DNA of 64,000 nucleotides, from the NCBI GenBank assembly GCA_014773175.1, contig VXCM01002021.1, positions 1 through 64,000 on the forward strand, read 5' to 3'. The notes beneath the pieces were generated by a model. That model saw only the letters and a program-made list of their open reading frames with translations, did not search any database and was not told where the DNA came from. Position numbers and translations under genes: made by a program. How positions within the stretch are numbered: the stretch's first letter is position 1; each line of letters starts with the position of its first letter. Source of the stretch: Lucifuga dentata. Its lineage: Eukaryota > Chordata > Actinopteri > Ophidiiformes > Bythitidae. Shown in pieces: positions 25,895 through 39,398 of the stretch.

Positions 25895-28038
25895 GTGTAT
25901 GAATACATTGTCACTACCCTTCTACTTCCTGGAACATCCTGTAACTTCATTACATGTGCTCATTAGTAACTCATTTAGACCAATCAGATTGCTCTGTAAT
26001 CTAATCGTTCTGCATAAATTATGGGAGCAGTCCATTATTACTGCAGACATCCAGCTCATTAGAACTGGGACACACCACCTGCTGTGTGTGTGTGACTTCA
26101 TACCTCTTTGTTTGTGAATTTTACAAAGTGAGGACGATGACTATTCTGCCTTCATTAAGCTGCTTTTGAAGGTTTGGTTTTACAGTTAAAGTTAAATTTA
26201 GATAGAGACAGACGTGTTACTCTTTGGGAATACTGAACATATCCGGTCAATATTACACCTCAGTCTTGGTTTCCAGTTACTCGTTGCTCCTTTATGCCAA
26301 ACTTTCAGAGACAATACTGACAGTGATGTGTGTCTTTTTGATGATCTGTGTTGGGGTGCAGCTGGTGGTGCTTGGAGGTTTTGAGCACTGTTGGGTCACT
26401 TTGGGCTTGGCTCCTCCTGCATCACACCTGGAACTCTACCTGTACATTGCTACACTTGTTCCTTCCTCAAGCATTTCATCTTGGCATTCAGGCCACACTG
26501 CTTTTTTTTTTTTTTTTTTTTTTTTTTGCACACTTTGCCACATCCTGCATACTCAATACTCTATTAGCTTGGGTCGTTACCTGTAAATTTGTCCCTCTTG
26601 AGTGCTCATCCTCCCCACTTTTGGGCATTCCTGGCATTTCTTTCGGTAGTTGGTTGTGGTTGTCCCTTGGAGGGCTACAGAATGTAATGCTAACCTTTCT
26701 GTCCACTGTCTCTCCAACTGTCACCACACTGTTTGTGGATGTCATTGGCTTAGCTAATATACACTGGTTCTATCGGACATCATATGATGTTGTTTGGACA
26801 CATCATCGGTGAATGATGTGTCATCATTTGATGACTACATGCTAAAAAAAAAAAAAAANAAAAAAAAAAAAAAAGCTGTTTTTAGGAAGTAAAACCATCC
26901 CAAACCTCACAGCTGCTTTCTGATCTGAGAATCTTGTCGTTAAGCTGTTTCTGTAGAGATGTTCTGAAGCTTGAATTTGAGTTTACAACAGTCTGCCATC
27001 TTGCTAGTTGTTTGGAGCCAGAAAACTCAAATGTTGTAGTCAAATTTGGGTAGAACTAAGGAGACATGGGCAATCAGCAACAAACATACCCGCATTAAAA
27101 AAAAAAAAAAAAAAAAAAAAATCTTTATGTTTTGAACAGAAGAAGAAGAAGAAGAAGAAGAAGAAGAAGAAGAAGAAGAGAAATTAGCTAATGAGACCCA
27201 CGTGTCATGGCACACTGGTGTGCCTTCCACAGAAAAAAAGAGACAAATAATGTTTTCCACATTATTTGGATGAGGAAAATTCTTTAAGCTAATTATTTTT
27301 TATTGATTTAATTTGTGTCTGTTAGACAACAAATTAAATTAGTAAACATAAACTATATGCTGTACTTGAAGGCCAAGTGAATGCAGATAAATATGTGTCA
27401 GAATTTGGCGTGCCTTTGGAATTCTTTTTAGACAAAAATTGTGCCGTGACAGAGAGAACTTTGGGAAACATTGCCCTAATGTCTTGTGAAAATATTTAAT
27501 GACCTTTTTTAAAGAAGTTGGGGGGGGGGGNGGGGGGGGGGTGGTATTCACTTCGATGTCAAAGTTTAGCATATTTGCATTTTAAGGTACTTCTAAGTGG
27601 TGGGTACTGTTTGTTCAGGATGTGTTGAAATATCTGGATCTTGCATTTCAACATGTGCAACATATTTTCATCACGCATCTTACCTTTACTCACCATTTCA
27701 GCTGTCACACCGAAAGGAAAAATCCAGCCTTTAACAATTTACCACTTTGAGCAGCAGCTAATGGCAATGGGTCCATTTTGGTGTTGAGTGCTACTGGTGT
27801 TGAGATAAAAAAAAAAATAATAAAAAAATAAAAATCACGAAATACATCCAGAAATGAACATCAGAACATCATTATTTGATGTCTAAAATAAATAAATAAA
27901 TAAAAAATCAGGTATTAGATGTTTTTCTTTAAAGATTTAAAGACTCATGTCATTTTCTGGGCTGCACTGCAAAATTTTTAGGAATTGCAGTTTCCACAGT
28001 TCATACCAACTATTTCCATCAGTATAGTTCTACCCAAG

Positions 28039-28041
<3 letters not shown>

Positions 28042-28102
<61 letters not shown>
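28042..28102. repeat. (GT)30 microsatellite
   Basis: An uninterrupted GT run of about 60 bp. Similar runs occur at 19888-19931, 29563-29620, 31690-31742 and, as CA, at 23586-23626, 35061-35102 and 57651-57689. Confidence 0.95.
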
Positions 28103-28105
<3 letters not shown>

Positions 28106-29560
28106 ATTTCTGGTCAAAATATTAAATGATCTTGTATCTGTCAGAGATAATAAATAAGTGTTGATCTGGTACAGAACAAGAATATAGACCAACTTTATTT
28201 CCCAAAGGGACACGTCTTTAGAATTCAAACCTCTTTCCAACAAGCCTAATTTATTTTCACTCATAACAGTGTGATAATCCCACTCATTAATTTTCTCCAT
28301 GGATAGTTTGATTGCAGCATAAATTCACCAGCAGAAGATAAAAAAGCTCAAGGTTCATAATTCATAAACAGATTAAAGTGAGAACAGGGGACTGGAATGT
28401 TCCTTGTCCTCTGTCATTCTTTCTTTTCATCCTCTTCTTCTTGTCCAGTTCAAGGCTTATGTCTGTATACACAGCCAAACAGTTTAACAGTAAACATTCC
28501 CCTGGCCTGCTTGACATTTGACCTTTATGAACTTGCTGTATTCATCTTCTTTCCTCAGCTGTAACAACAATCCAAAAATCCTCACTGTGTTTGCGTATGA
28601 GAATTTGTGTGTACTGTGTGTGTACGTGCATCCAATCACATGCTGCAAAAGAAACCGATGGGAATTTATGCATGTTTTGATAATTTTTAACCTTTAATGG
28701 TCAAAAGAGCAGAAAGCAAGTTTTTGTATGGGTGTTTGTGTGTGTTTGTGTGTGTGTACTAAGCAAGTGAATATATGTTATCGAACAGTGTCTTATCATC
28801 TTATTAAATTTTTTAAATTGTATAAGGAAGGCAAGCAGTCATAAAATATCAGAATTACTGAGTTTTTTTTTTTTGCTTCCAATCAAGTAAAATACAGTAT
28901 TTTTAAAAAAAATTTTTTTAAACTTTGCCATTCATTCATTCATTCATTCATTCATTCATTCATTCATGTATGAAAATTGAAATCCTCTTTTTAGAGCTGT
29001 ACAACATAGAAAATTGATTCTGAAACTGACTGAAATGAGTCTGAAACATCATCTTCTGGTTAAGTCTTTAGTGAAATGCATCTTATTTCTACAAAGATAT
29101 TATTTTAGTTTTTTCTTCCTTTTTTCCTTTTTTCCTTTTCCCCCCTTTTTTCCTTTTTCTTCTTTTTTAAAGGAGAAAAAAGTCTTAGTTAAATATACAT
29201 GACTTCATTTTAACTTTTTTTTTTTTTTTTTTTTTTNTTTTTTTTTTTTTTTTTTTGCAAGTTTGCTACATGTATGGATGACAACAGATCTTTTAACTTC
29301 AACATTTTTTAGCGCTTGTGGTGCTGGAGCATGCAAGGCCAGCATTTATTTTCAGCTGTCTGCATTTATTTCAGTCTCTCCAGATACTACTGAAATGAAA
29401 TGAAATGAAAATCTGTGAAGAAATAAGACAAAAGGAGCAGAGATGTGAAGATGGAACAGCAGAAAAATGATGACAGAGCACGGGAAAGTTTATTTGTGTG
29501 TGTGATGATGAAGTGGATTTGGTGGAGGGAATGAAGAGGTTTGGTTACACCTATCACCTA

Positions 29561-29621
<61 letters not shown>

Positions 29622-30904
29622 ATCTGTGGAGTTGTACAGTGGAATTGTTTGGGGTGATGGGGTGATGTGTTTTCATTTATGAAATATTTTTCATCTATAT
29701 AAGTTTTATGTAAGTATATAAGTTTGCTGAGCATAAACTCACTTCACATTCACACAGTTAAACACATTCATATGGATCATGCCAGTATACCAGGGTATGC
29801 CTTTGCCCAAGGGCACTGTTGTTTTATTTGCTAAGCAATAATATCAAGATATAAGATACAAGGAACTTTATTATGTCAGAAGAGAAATTCATGGCATAGT
29901 TGCTGCCAATGGCAAAGAACAACAAATAAATAAACATACAAGACAACATATAAATACTCAGTATATTTTGTTTTTAATGCCCACAAAGAGTGCAAAGTCA
30001 CTGATGTATTTGTCACTGTATATATATATTTGGCTGACTTCCTGTAGGTCACAGACACATTTAAAACAACTCAGATACTTTCTGTTGCTTTGAAGAATAT
30101 AATCCATCATTTTGAATGAGCTGACTGGTCATTTTTCCTAACATGACATGGCAATGAAAAATATCAATGTTCAAAATACATGTGCATTATTATCTGTTGT
30201 GTGTGTGTGTGGGAAATGTATTATACATTATGCTTTATCAATATAATGTGTGTTTTATCAAGGAGATGTCTGCACATCCTGACTTCCAGAGACTCTTTGA
30301 AAGGATAAACCAACTTCTCACCTCAGATCTGATACTGATGTCTTGTTCTTCCATTTGGCCATTAGTGCAATTTTACTTTTGACCTTGGGACCCCCACTCT
30401 GTTTCCCATCACACGATAACTCCCACCATAAAATTTACAATCCCTTATCCGTTTTGTGTCCTGTTTGCACAATCCCCTATTTTCACAAACACTTCACAGT
30501 CACCTCGCTCCTTTTGTTCAAAGTATTAAAAAAACAGAGTAAGCTGTAGTCGACTTCAGAGAAGACCTGGCATCACTTTGTGTGTTTCTCTCCATGCACA
30601 TGTAATAAAGAGTGATTCTTCACATCTGAACGTGTGTAGAAATTCTTCTGACACTTGATAACAACACAGAATTTCCCCGACGTGCTGAGAATGGACAGAA
30701 ATATGTATAGATCAGAGATACAGTGCATCCAACAGCTGAATAGATTAATGCAGAGAATGGAAGTCTTAGAGCATTCATGGAGGACTCAACCCTGATATAT
30801 GAGTTAAAAGAATGTGTGTGTTAACTGCTCAGTCCAAAACTGCTGATAAGAGCTGTTTTCTGAAATGTGTTTAAGTGTCATGATTAATAATTATAAAACT
30901 GCAG

Positions 30905-30960
30905 AGTAATAGATAGATACTTTATTGATCCTGAGGGAAATTTGAGTAAAGTTGGGAACT
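30905..30960. repeat. TTTATTGATCC dispersed repeat end
   Basis: atagatagatactttattga followed by tcctgagggaaatttgag is a very common retroelement end in fish genomes. Related pieces lie near 28190, 29865 and 42148 (aactttattggtctccaagg, then agaaattt). No body is attached to any of them. Confidence 0.4.
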
Positions 30961-30998
30961 TGGGATCAGTCAAACACTTAAATGGAGATGGTGCAAGT

Positions 30999-31044
30999 CC
31001 ATCCATCCATCCATCCATCCATCCATCCATCCATCCATCCATCC
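30999..31044. repeat. (ATCC)n tetranucleotide microsatellite
   Basis: About 11 units of ATCC. Other short tandem runs nearby are (CATT)n at 28929-28966 and (AAG)n at 27139-27180. Confidence 0.95.
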
Positions 31045-31346
31045 TCTATATGCCTACCTACTTCTGAAGTGCATACACATACTTTTGCAGAGTGTGGGAC
31101 GTTCTATAGGTGTTAACAACTCAACATAACACCAGAGGTGACTGGAAATCATCTGATAATGCCACTAATGTGTCAGCGTGTAAAGTAGATGGTGAAGCTG
31201 CTGCTTTTCTGATGATGATTGATGCAGCCTGATATTTATAGTCGTAATATTGGACTTAGCATAAACATCTTCTGGCATGTGAACCCTGCATTAAAATTAC
31301 AGACAAAAGGACACAAGGTGAGTGTTACAAACCAGCACGCCCTCCC

Positions 31347-31347
<1 letters not shown>

Positions 31348-31420
<73 letters not shown>

Positions 31421-31421
31421 T
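31348..31421. repeat. Compound (GT)n(GA)n microsatellite
   Basis: About 23 GT units pass directly into about 13 GA units. It produces long spurious frames on both strands. Confidence 0.95.
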
Positions 31422-31688
31422 GTGAGAGAGATAATGCCTTTTCTCTCTTCCCCTAGAGTGAAGTTTATTTTTGAGGCGATGCATGATGGTTTGTACCCAC
31501 AGGACACTCATACTGTCAAACCAAATTACTGTGTAGGCATCTGTGTGTGTTTATGTGTTGTGTGTTTGTGTGTGTATGCTGGGTGGTGGGAGGGTGGGCA
31601 GGTGTGGGTATGGCTTTTTTGTATATCAGCATATATTAATGCTTACACTGCATCAATGAATGATTTGGTGTGCTTTTTGTGTGCACGT

Positions 31689-31746
<58 letters not shown>

Positions 31747-32248
31747 ATTGGCATTTTATGGCAGTCCATGGTGACTGCTGGATGTTCAATTCCCTTTCTA
31801 ATAACCACAGAAAATCAACTTATAAAATCCTGATGTATGTATCTTAGCCTGTTGGTGAGTCTAAATCCTATGGTGTGAAGTGTTATATCTCGTTATGTGT
31901 AGAGTTAGGGAGATGCTGATCAAACAGACACTGTACACACCCACACAGTTCTGACAAACAGCCTGATCCATCAAAATAAGTGAAAACACCTGTGCGGGTT
32001 CCCTTAAGACCAGCGAGCTGCATCTCCAGCTCTGACAGTCTCAACAAAACAATATTATGACAGAATATTGTCAATTTTTGTTACATTTGTTTCAACCTGC
32101 ACGGTCAAGGTCTTCGTTATTTTATCAGCCCTTCCGGCTTCAGATTTTAACATTTATTCTGGAGGACAGGTGCAGGGCAGTGGAGCAGGACTGAGGTTTG
32201 GTGGTTTAATGCAGGGTGGCATTTCTGACATTGCTATGACATTAACTC

Positions 32249-32284
<36 letters not shown>

Positions 32285-32438
32285 ATAAGGTACCATACAT
32301 CTCTGTACCATAAGGTGAACTGATTTGTACACCCATGAACCACTTTCATTTGATTTTGTGTGTTGATTGAATCATTTCACTGTTTCACTAGCAATAAGTC
32401 TAATGAAGAACAGAGATGTCAATTAAAGACAACTGGAT

Positions 32439-33722
32439 CTTCTTCTTTTCCTTTCGGCTTTCCCTTCAGGGGTCACCACAGCGAATCATCTGCCTCCATC
32501 TAACCCTATCCTCTGCCTCCTCTTCTCTCACACCAACTAACTTCATGTCCTCTTTCACTACATCCATAAATCTCCTCTTTGGTCTTCCTCTAGGCCTCCT
32601 GCCTGGCAGTTCCAACCTCAGCATCCTTCTACCGATATGTTCACTATCCCTCCTCTGTACATGTCCAAACCATCTCAGTCTGGCCTCTCTGACTTTATCT
32701 CCAAAACATCTAACATGCGCTGTCCCTCTGATGTACTCGTTCCTGATCCTATCCATCCTCGTCACTCCCAAAGAGAACCTCAGCATTTTAGTCTCTGCTA
32801 CCTCTAGCTCTGCCTCCTGTCTTTTCCTCAGTGCCACTGTCTCTAAGCCATACAACATCGCTGGTCTCACCACCGTTTTGTACACCTTTCCTTTCATTCT
32901 TGCCGAGACTCTTTTGTCACACATCACACCTGACACTTTTCTCCACCCATTCCAACCTGCTTGCACACGTTTCTTCACCTCTTTTCCACACTCTCCATTG
33001 CTCTGGACTGTGGACCCTAAGTACTTAAAATCCTCCACCTTCTTTATCTCTATTCCCTGTAACCTCACCATTCCACTTGAGTCCCTCTCATTCACAGCCA
33101 TGTATTCTGTCTTGCTGCGGCTAACCTTCATTCCTCTCCTTTCCAGGGCATATCTCCACCTCTCTAGGTTTTCCTCCACCTGCTCCCTGCTCTCACTACA
33201 GATCACAATGTCATCTGCAAACATCATAGTCCAAGGGGATTCTTGTCTAACCTCATCTGTCAGCCTGTCCATCACTACAGCAAACAAGAAGGGGCTCAGA
33301 GCTGATCCTTGGTGTAGTCCCACTTCCACCTTGAACTCCTCTGTCACACCTACGGCACACCTCACCACTGTCTTACAGCTCTCATACATGTCCTGCACCA
33401 CTCTAACATACTTCTCTGCCACTCCAGACTTCCTCATACAACACCACAGTTCCTCTCTCGGCACCCTGTCATATGCTTTCTCTAGATCTACAAAGGCACA
33501 ATGCAGCTCCCTCTGACCTTCTCTGTACTTCTCTATCAACATCCTCAAAGCAAATACTGCATCTGTAGTACTCTTCCTTGGCATGAAACCATACTGCTGC
33601 TCAGAAATGCTGACTTCTGCCCTTAGTCTAGCTTCCACTACTCTTTCCCATAACTTCATTGTGTGACTCATCAACTTTATTCCTCTGTAGTTTCCACAGC
33701 TCTGCACGTCTCCCTTGTTCTT
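32439..33722 (-). mobile_element. 5'-truncated RTE-clade LINE with 18-bp target duplication
   Basis: This insertion is flanked by a perfect 18-bp direct repeat, aattaaagacaactggat, at 32421-32438 and 33723-33740. The minus strand encodes a reverse transcriptase and C-terminal region, and the 3' end is an A/G-rich tail (AAAAGAAGAAG). The long perfect target duplication and the uninterrupted frame show a recent insertion. The endonuclease domain expected upstream is missing, so this is a 5'-truncated copy. Confidence 0.92.
32466..33722 (-). pseudogene. RTE-type reverse transcriptase, 5'-truncated ORF
   Basis: About 418 codons are open without a stop. RT motifs in order are KNKGDVQSCGNYRGIKLMSH, QYGFMPRKSTTDAVFALR, AFVDLEKAYDRVPRE, GLHQGSALSPFLFAVVMD, the catalytic FADDIVICSE and FKYLGSTV. 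A C-terminal region follows, with LRWFGHVQRR and PGRRPRGRPKRRFMD. The frame has no ATG of its own at the 5' end and opens straight from the target-site duplication. The apparent upstream residues come from flanking DNA. The order and the RWFGH...RPRGRP tail are RTE-like. It cannot retrotranspose itself because the endonuclease is absent. Confidence 0.9.
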
Positions 33723-34001
33723 AATTAAAGACAACTGGATGTGTGTGTGTTATTGTGTGAGTGTATTGGTAAATTCTATGTTATTGACAAGTTTTTCTTT
33801 TTGCATCCAATCACCATTGGAGAATGTGATGTCTCCTCCCAAAATCTTGGCATGAAGTTAATTTCATATAGATTATATATTTCACCCCTTAACTTACTGT
33901 ATCAACACTGTCCTCATTTCCTCTTTTTTTTTTTTTAGAACAAAGTGCTGGGAACCCTCTTGAAATTGTTCAGATTATTTATTTATTTATTTAGTTAGTT
34001 A

Positions 34002-34041
<40 letters not shown>

Positions 34042-35057
34042 TCTGCTAAAAGTATCTGGGCAGCAGAAACTATAGGTCTATTGTCACCAAACTTGGTGGA
34101 TATCTGCACACACGACTTCTGCAAAAACTGAATCATTCTTCGAGTCATTCCACATGCTTAGACCCCGGTTATTGCCTCTTGCGGCTATATTTTTTGTTTA
34201 TCTTTTGTTCTAGAAATATTTTGCTTGATTATTATCAATGTCTATTGCTTCACACCATCCATTTACCCACTTACTGCTTCCCTCTTTTTCCTGGTTTCTC
34301 TGGTAACCAAAGTAACTCTCCTGTTGCTCTCTGCTGCACCTCCTCCTCTCCATCTAGCCCTAGTGACTGATGCTGCAGTTCTGCCTGCAGCACTAGATTG
34401 CATTTGTGCAGATGGCTGAGCATGTGCACACACACATGCCCGTGCACAGGCATAGGCACACGCATACACACTAACTTGCATTAATACAACTGGCTGGATG
34501 AAGGTGTCCCAGTTACACATGGAAAATAGGGCAGTGACCATGGCTGTGATGACATTGTGTCTATGGGGTGTGTATATGTGTGTATGTGTGTCTCAAGGCC
34601 ACCTACTCTGTACATGCAAGGATGGCTTAGCAAATGCATCTTCCTGAAAATGTTGTGTTTGTGTGCATTTGTGTGTTTGTGGTCTTGTACTTCCATACTA
34701 GAAAGATAATAAAGATTTAGCCAGTTCCCAGTGTTAGAAAATCTGATTTATGATTAGAGTTTAGCTTAAGGATTAAGGTAAGTGATAGGATTATTAGATT
34801 TTATGTGATTTGCAATTTACAAGGTCAGCAGATTGGTTTTTACTGTCAGCTGTGTGCAGTGAAGTATGAAAAATCTCATGAAACTAAATTTAAATCTTGC
34901 TTTTGCTTTTAAAGATTTATAATGTTTTTGCAACTTCATGGACTATTTCTTACTCCACCAGCATACATCATACATCAAAACACGTAGTTCCATCGGGAGC
35001 TATTGCTTTTGGTGGCAATTCTACTAACAGTTTTCAGAAAAATCCCCAAATCTTTCA

Positions 35058-35103
<46 letters not shown>

Positions 35104-37302
35104 AAATTATTTAAGCAGACAGAAGATGAGACAGTGCACCTGTAATCAGTACAAGCCAACAATTGTAAACATGTGCTAATGATTCTAATTGGATTGTGTA
35201 GGTGTTGCAAAATTGCTGGTCTGTGTGTGTGTGTGTGTGTGTGTGCGCGCACTTGATTGTGTCAAATGTGGCGTGACTTTCTAATCACACTTTGAGCTGT
35301 ACAGCGCATGCTTCAAGGCAGGGAAAGATAAACAGCAATGACTGATGACATACATACGCAAACACACAGGAGCACACATAAGACACGTCAGTCAGCTCAT
35401 CTTTTAACTTTACATCTTCTGCATTTCTGAAAACTGCGATTAAGCAACAAAAACAAAGCCAGAAAGAGTTCTGGATATTAACTAGTGAGAGGATTAGGCA
35501 TTTTTATTTTTTCTGCAAAAGAGACAGGTGAGGGCTGAGCAGAACAAGGATTTAATGAGGAGATAATTTCCTGCTGTTGGATCGACCTTTGTCCTGAACA
35601 GTGAAGCACAGATGCATGACTAGTAAGAAGAACGTATGAAGATGTGATAAAGACTCTCATGCTAACTTTAGCACCATAGGTTCACAGAACAAGTACCTCA
35701 AATCTCAATGTACAGTTCTTGAGTAAAAGTACTTTTAATCTGTGGGCTTTAAATTATGACTAAAAATTGTTTGTCTGAAATAGCTGAAATTGATATTTAT
35801 TTATAGCATTTTTATTTCACCTCTATTTTATGCTGCTTATAGTCATTATGTTCCTTTTTGGCCACTTTACAGCATTTTGTACTCTTTGAAATCACTGTTT
35901 TAATTAATTTGAGGATGAAAATTTGTGAAAATGAAACATTATGTACTGTTAAGAAATTAGGAAGCATACACAGCGTCATTGATTCAGGATTATTATACAG
36001 TAACAATGACAGTGTCCTACATACTGTGTGAGCAAACACGGACCACAAAGCTTGGAAAAGGAAAGCGTCACTCAGGCAGCATCAGCTGCTTCCCTGCTGA
36101 CTGCCAGCTACATCAAAAAAAACCAACATCATCCCACACCAAGTAGCCTTTAAATATGTTTCCAGACAGACAGACACACAGACAAAGCAAAGTCTGGTGT
36201 CTGACTCCCACAGTAAATCTCTCCAGGCTTCAGCTTAAAACCTAAACTCACTGCAGTGGTTGAGGAATGTTTGTATTTTAATGCAAAGCAGAATTTTTAC
36301 AGCAACTTCCTCACCCTCTTCAACAGTGGTTGAAAATGTTGGAGGAATCTTCAGCTAAAGTTATTACTGTTGTCAGTGCAGGAATGAGGGTTTTGAAGGT
36401 CTGTAAAGATTATAAATGGTCTTTTGCAGTGTAATCATAGATTGAGTTGAGGATCCAACATGAGAGGGTAAATGTAAAGCCGACTGTAATAGGTTTTATA
36501 TTTTGCAGTGTGTGAGACACTGATCTCATTGCACCAGAGGTTGTTTTCATTGTCTGCCATTTATGGTCACATAAGGCAACTGCCATCAATGTGAGGTAAG
36601 ATGACGCTTATTCAGCACTATTAAATTGTTTCAACAATTTCAACCATTATGGATATAGATCTGAAAGAACATGATGTCTGCATTACTGCAGCGCAACAAA
36701 TTCCCATGATAAACCTTTTGTACACATCTGATTCCAAGGTAATGGTAGTAATAGACTGGATTTATATTGGGGGGGGGGNGGAAACTGGAATCAGAGCACT
36801 GTTGGGTGGAGGTGTGCACAGTCTGAGACAACTGTAGTTATGCAGTGTACTGTACCAAACTAAATAATTTATTTGAGTGTTATAATTTTTAACCATTAAG
36901 TAAGATATTAAACATTCCCATATAAAGCAACAACAGACAGAGTAACTGACCTCAGGGTAAACTTTCAAACTAAAGTCCAACATGCTTGTCTAAATTGCCA
37001 TGTTTAAAGAAAATTCTATTTCTCTAGTCTTGTCTGACATTGGAGTAAACATGCAGGCTACTAAAAATGGTTTATCTCTCTGATGAAAAACAGCATGACT
37101 CCAGTCTGACCCCTTAACTCATTCACTGCCACTGAGAACACAAGATTTAAGATGGTGAGAAGGCAAATAAACTAATTCATTCCACCTGGAGGCACTGACT
37201 GCATGTGTGCATGGACTGTGTGTTTCTCTCATTTACTACACACATGCATGAACACACTCGTTCTCTCAGTCTATCTCACATTCACAGAAACAACATCAAA
37301 GA

Positions 37303-37435
37303 CCTCCACAAGGCCATTGGGACAGTTGCCATTTCATCAATACCCATAATTCCCCTTTCCAATCCTGANCCTCCACAAGGCCATTGGGACAGTTGCCATT
37401 TCATCAATACCCATAATTCCCCTTTCCAATCCTGA
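37303..37435. other. N-centred 66-bp duplication (assembly artefact)
   Basis: 37303-37368 equals 37370-37435 with N at 37369. Confidence 0.85.
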
Positions 37436-37497
37436 ACATTACATAAGCACAATCAATGGTGAGAAAACAATTAAGGCTGAGTGTGAAGGAAGAGAAA

Positions 37498-37501
<4 letters not shown>

Positions 37502-37542
<41 letters not shown>
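37502..37542. repeat. (TA)n microsatellite
   Basis: About 20 uninterrupted TA units in intergenic DNA. Confidence 0.95.
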
Positions 37543-37546
<4 letters not shown>

Positions 37547-38706
37547 CAAATTCATAAAATAATGATTAAATCAAAAAGAACAGAGTAAAAAAAGAATCAC
37601 AGAAAAAGAAGAAAAGAACGGAGGAAAAAAATTAGATGTGGGACACAACCCACACGGAGTGTCAGGGTTGTGTGTGAGTTCACTGCGGTTCAATCAATTA
37701 TATGTATGTGTATCAGAAGTACAAGTCAGTAATTTCCTTTCCTCAATGTGGTTGTCTGGGTTACAAGGCCCAGCTGCTGTGAAATTAGTTTGATTCAAAT
37801 TCAAATTTGACTTAAATGTCTAATTAGTTTTGGAGTTGAGATAACATGTTAATTTGGGATTGTTTTTAATTTTACTTGAAAAAAATAAGTGATTAGATTT
37901 AAAAAAAAAAAAAATCTAACATCATCAGCACCAAACAGAAGCCATTTCATGTGTATGTATCTACTTATCTCAGGAGTGAGAGTGAGTGTGTAAAATCACA
38001 CCATGAGTAGCGTGTGTATACAAATGATTTGACCTCAGTCTTTCTATAGCCTGTCATTTCCTTCACTGTGTGCAGGCATGAAGGCTTCTGATTACAGGCT
38101 GTGATTATAGCTGAACGTACAGCCTGACACTTGATCCAACAGCTCCAGTAAAGAGGGAAAGACGTGAGAAGCAAAGACTCTCTATCCTTTAGTGGTCAAC
38201 TATAGCGTAGTCAATTATTCATCATCATTTCATCCATGAATTATACATTACTTACCTTAAATATTGTAAAGTTTTGCACATATTACTAATCATTAATTAA
38301 AATTCAGTGTTTTATTTTTTTAATATCTTCCTGGTGGCAACTGGGGGTGTCAAGTTCAACACAAGTCAGTAATGAATTCATACATGTGACAAAATGCATC
38401 CAAACATTACATAATTTTTGATTTTTAAAACCAGCGAGAGCTTTGTTGTTATTTTTGTTTGTTTTTTAAAAATAAATTCATCAGAAAACAGTGTCATGAA
38501 AAGCTAGGCAAGTCACAGGATATATCGGTACTTATTCTGTGTGTGTCTGTGTGTGTGTGTGTGTGCGTCAGGTGTTGGATAAGAAAGCAGTTTCAGAGTC
38601 AGTTGATTTGGATTTCCTTCTGGGCAATTCTCAAAGAAGTGTGTGTCTATATATGTGTGTGTGTGTCTGTGTGTATCACAGGTATGTGCCAGTATAAAAC
38701 GGACAT

Positions 38707-38871
38707 TTATGTGGCTGTGTGTGTGTCTCTCTGTCTCTCTGGTGCTTCAGCTTTTATCTTGAAGTTGTCCCAATAGGCGGGGTCTTCCTCTGTCAGGGGC
38801 GTGGCCAAGCCAATGAGGTCACTGAATGACAGCAGTGTAAATGTGGCAGGAGGGAGAGATGCAGGAAGAGG
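38707..38871 (-). CDS. aasdhppt: aasdhppt exon 7 (last coding exon)
   Basis: This 165-nt, phase-0 exon encodes PLPASLPPATFTLLSFSDLI, then GLATPLTEEDPAYWDNFKIK, and ends ERQRDTHTAT and stop. It parallels the human C-terminus (FTILNFNDLM, then TPEDPSFWD). The acceptor read on the minus strand is ctcttag. The last residues (DTHTAT) are encoded by a GACACACACACAGCC run, so the C-terminal tail derives from a short CA-type repeat that continues on the plus strand as (GT)n between about 38640 and 38730. An AATAAA on the minus strand at 38316-38311 is a candidate poly(A) signal about 390 bp downstream. Confidence 0.9.
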   Translation of the reverse strand, partial: PLPASLPPATFTLLSFSDLIGLATPLTEEDPAYWDNFKIKAEAPERQRDTHTAT

Positions 38872-39329
38872 CTAAGAGAAAGAGAATCATTAATTAAGGT
38901 ATTTTTGATATGTTGTTCCCATGACACATAAATCTTTATATTGTCCAAAATATATTTGAACTCATTTGAGGTAAATTTTGCTATTTCTCACTTTTTATGT
39001 TGGCATATTCAGAATATATTAGGAAAAGGGTGACCTGCTAACATTCCAGTTAAAGAAAGTAACTCTTTCATTGCACGTTTTTACCAGGAGATGAATTATA
39101 AAATTGGATAATGCAACAATATGTGATCCAAAGTAACAATAGTTTGTATCATTGCATAGCCCACAAGTACTAAGTGTGTGTATGTATGTGTGTGTGTGTG
39201 TGGGGGGGCATTGTTAGTCCTTGCAGTGTTATGGCTGCTAATGGAGTGTTGGAGTGTTGGCTGTCATATCCAAATATCATGGAGAGCTCTGTCATCTGCC
39301 AAATTTCTTTAAACTAAATGTATTCTCAC

Positions 39330-39398
39330 CCCACTGCCAGCTTTGCCCACTGGTCCGAGTGCGACAGCCACATGATGGTCAGCGTCTAGCAAGCTCTC
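39330..39398 (-). CDS. aasdhppt: aasdhppt exon 6
   Basis: This small 69-nt, phase-0 exon encodes ESLLDADHHVAVALGPVGKA and GSG. It follows WIFE of exon 5 and matches the human stretch EESKIDEHHFVAVAL. The acceptor is ctctatag and the donor gtgaga. It is separated from exon 5 by about 5.3 kb of transposon-rich intron but only 458 bp from exon 7. It completes the C-terminal subdomain of the Sfp fold. Confidence 0.9.

Larger units (their letters stand above)
12741..38706. other. Intergenic region between gucy1a2 and aasdhppt
   Basis: About 26 kb without a gene that I can recognise. Most open frames here are read through microsatellites ((GT)n, (CT)n, poly-A/T) or are under 110 codons without splice-linked partners. 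The only long frame with family features is the RTE reverse transcriptase at 32466-33722. Other contents are the MITE at 16293, the TATAAGCC-ended element at 20745, a hAT-like terminus near 19300-19326, an AT-rich stretch at 24541-24720 and numerous simple repeats. The two flanking genes converge on this interval, so it holds the 3' flanks of both. Confidence 0.7.

Noticed and set aside
26224..26812. Overlapping frames of 120 and 154 codons with poly-Phe
   Set aside because: The frames pass through a poly-T tract and show no domain, splice partner or codon pattern of a real gene.
31350..31847. 165-codon frame with CVCVCV and RERERE runs
   Set aside because: It is translated (GT)n/(GA)n microsatellite.
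32416..33516. 366-codon plus-strand frame
   Set aside because: It is the antisense shadow of the RTE reverse transcriptase, which carries the FADD box on the minus strand.
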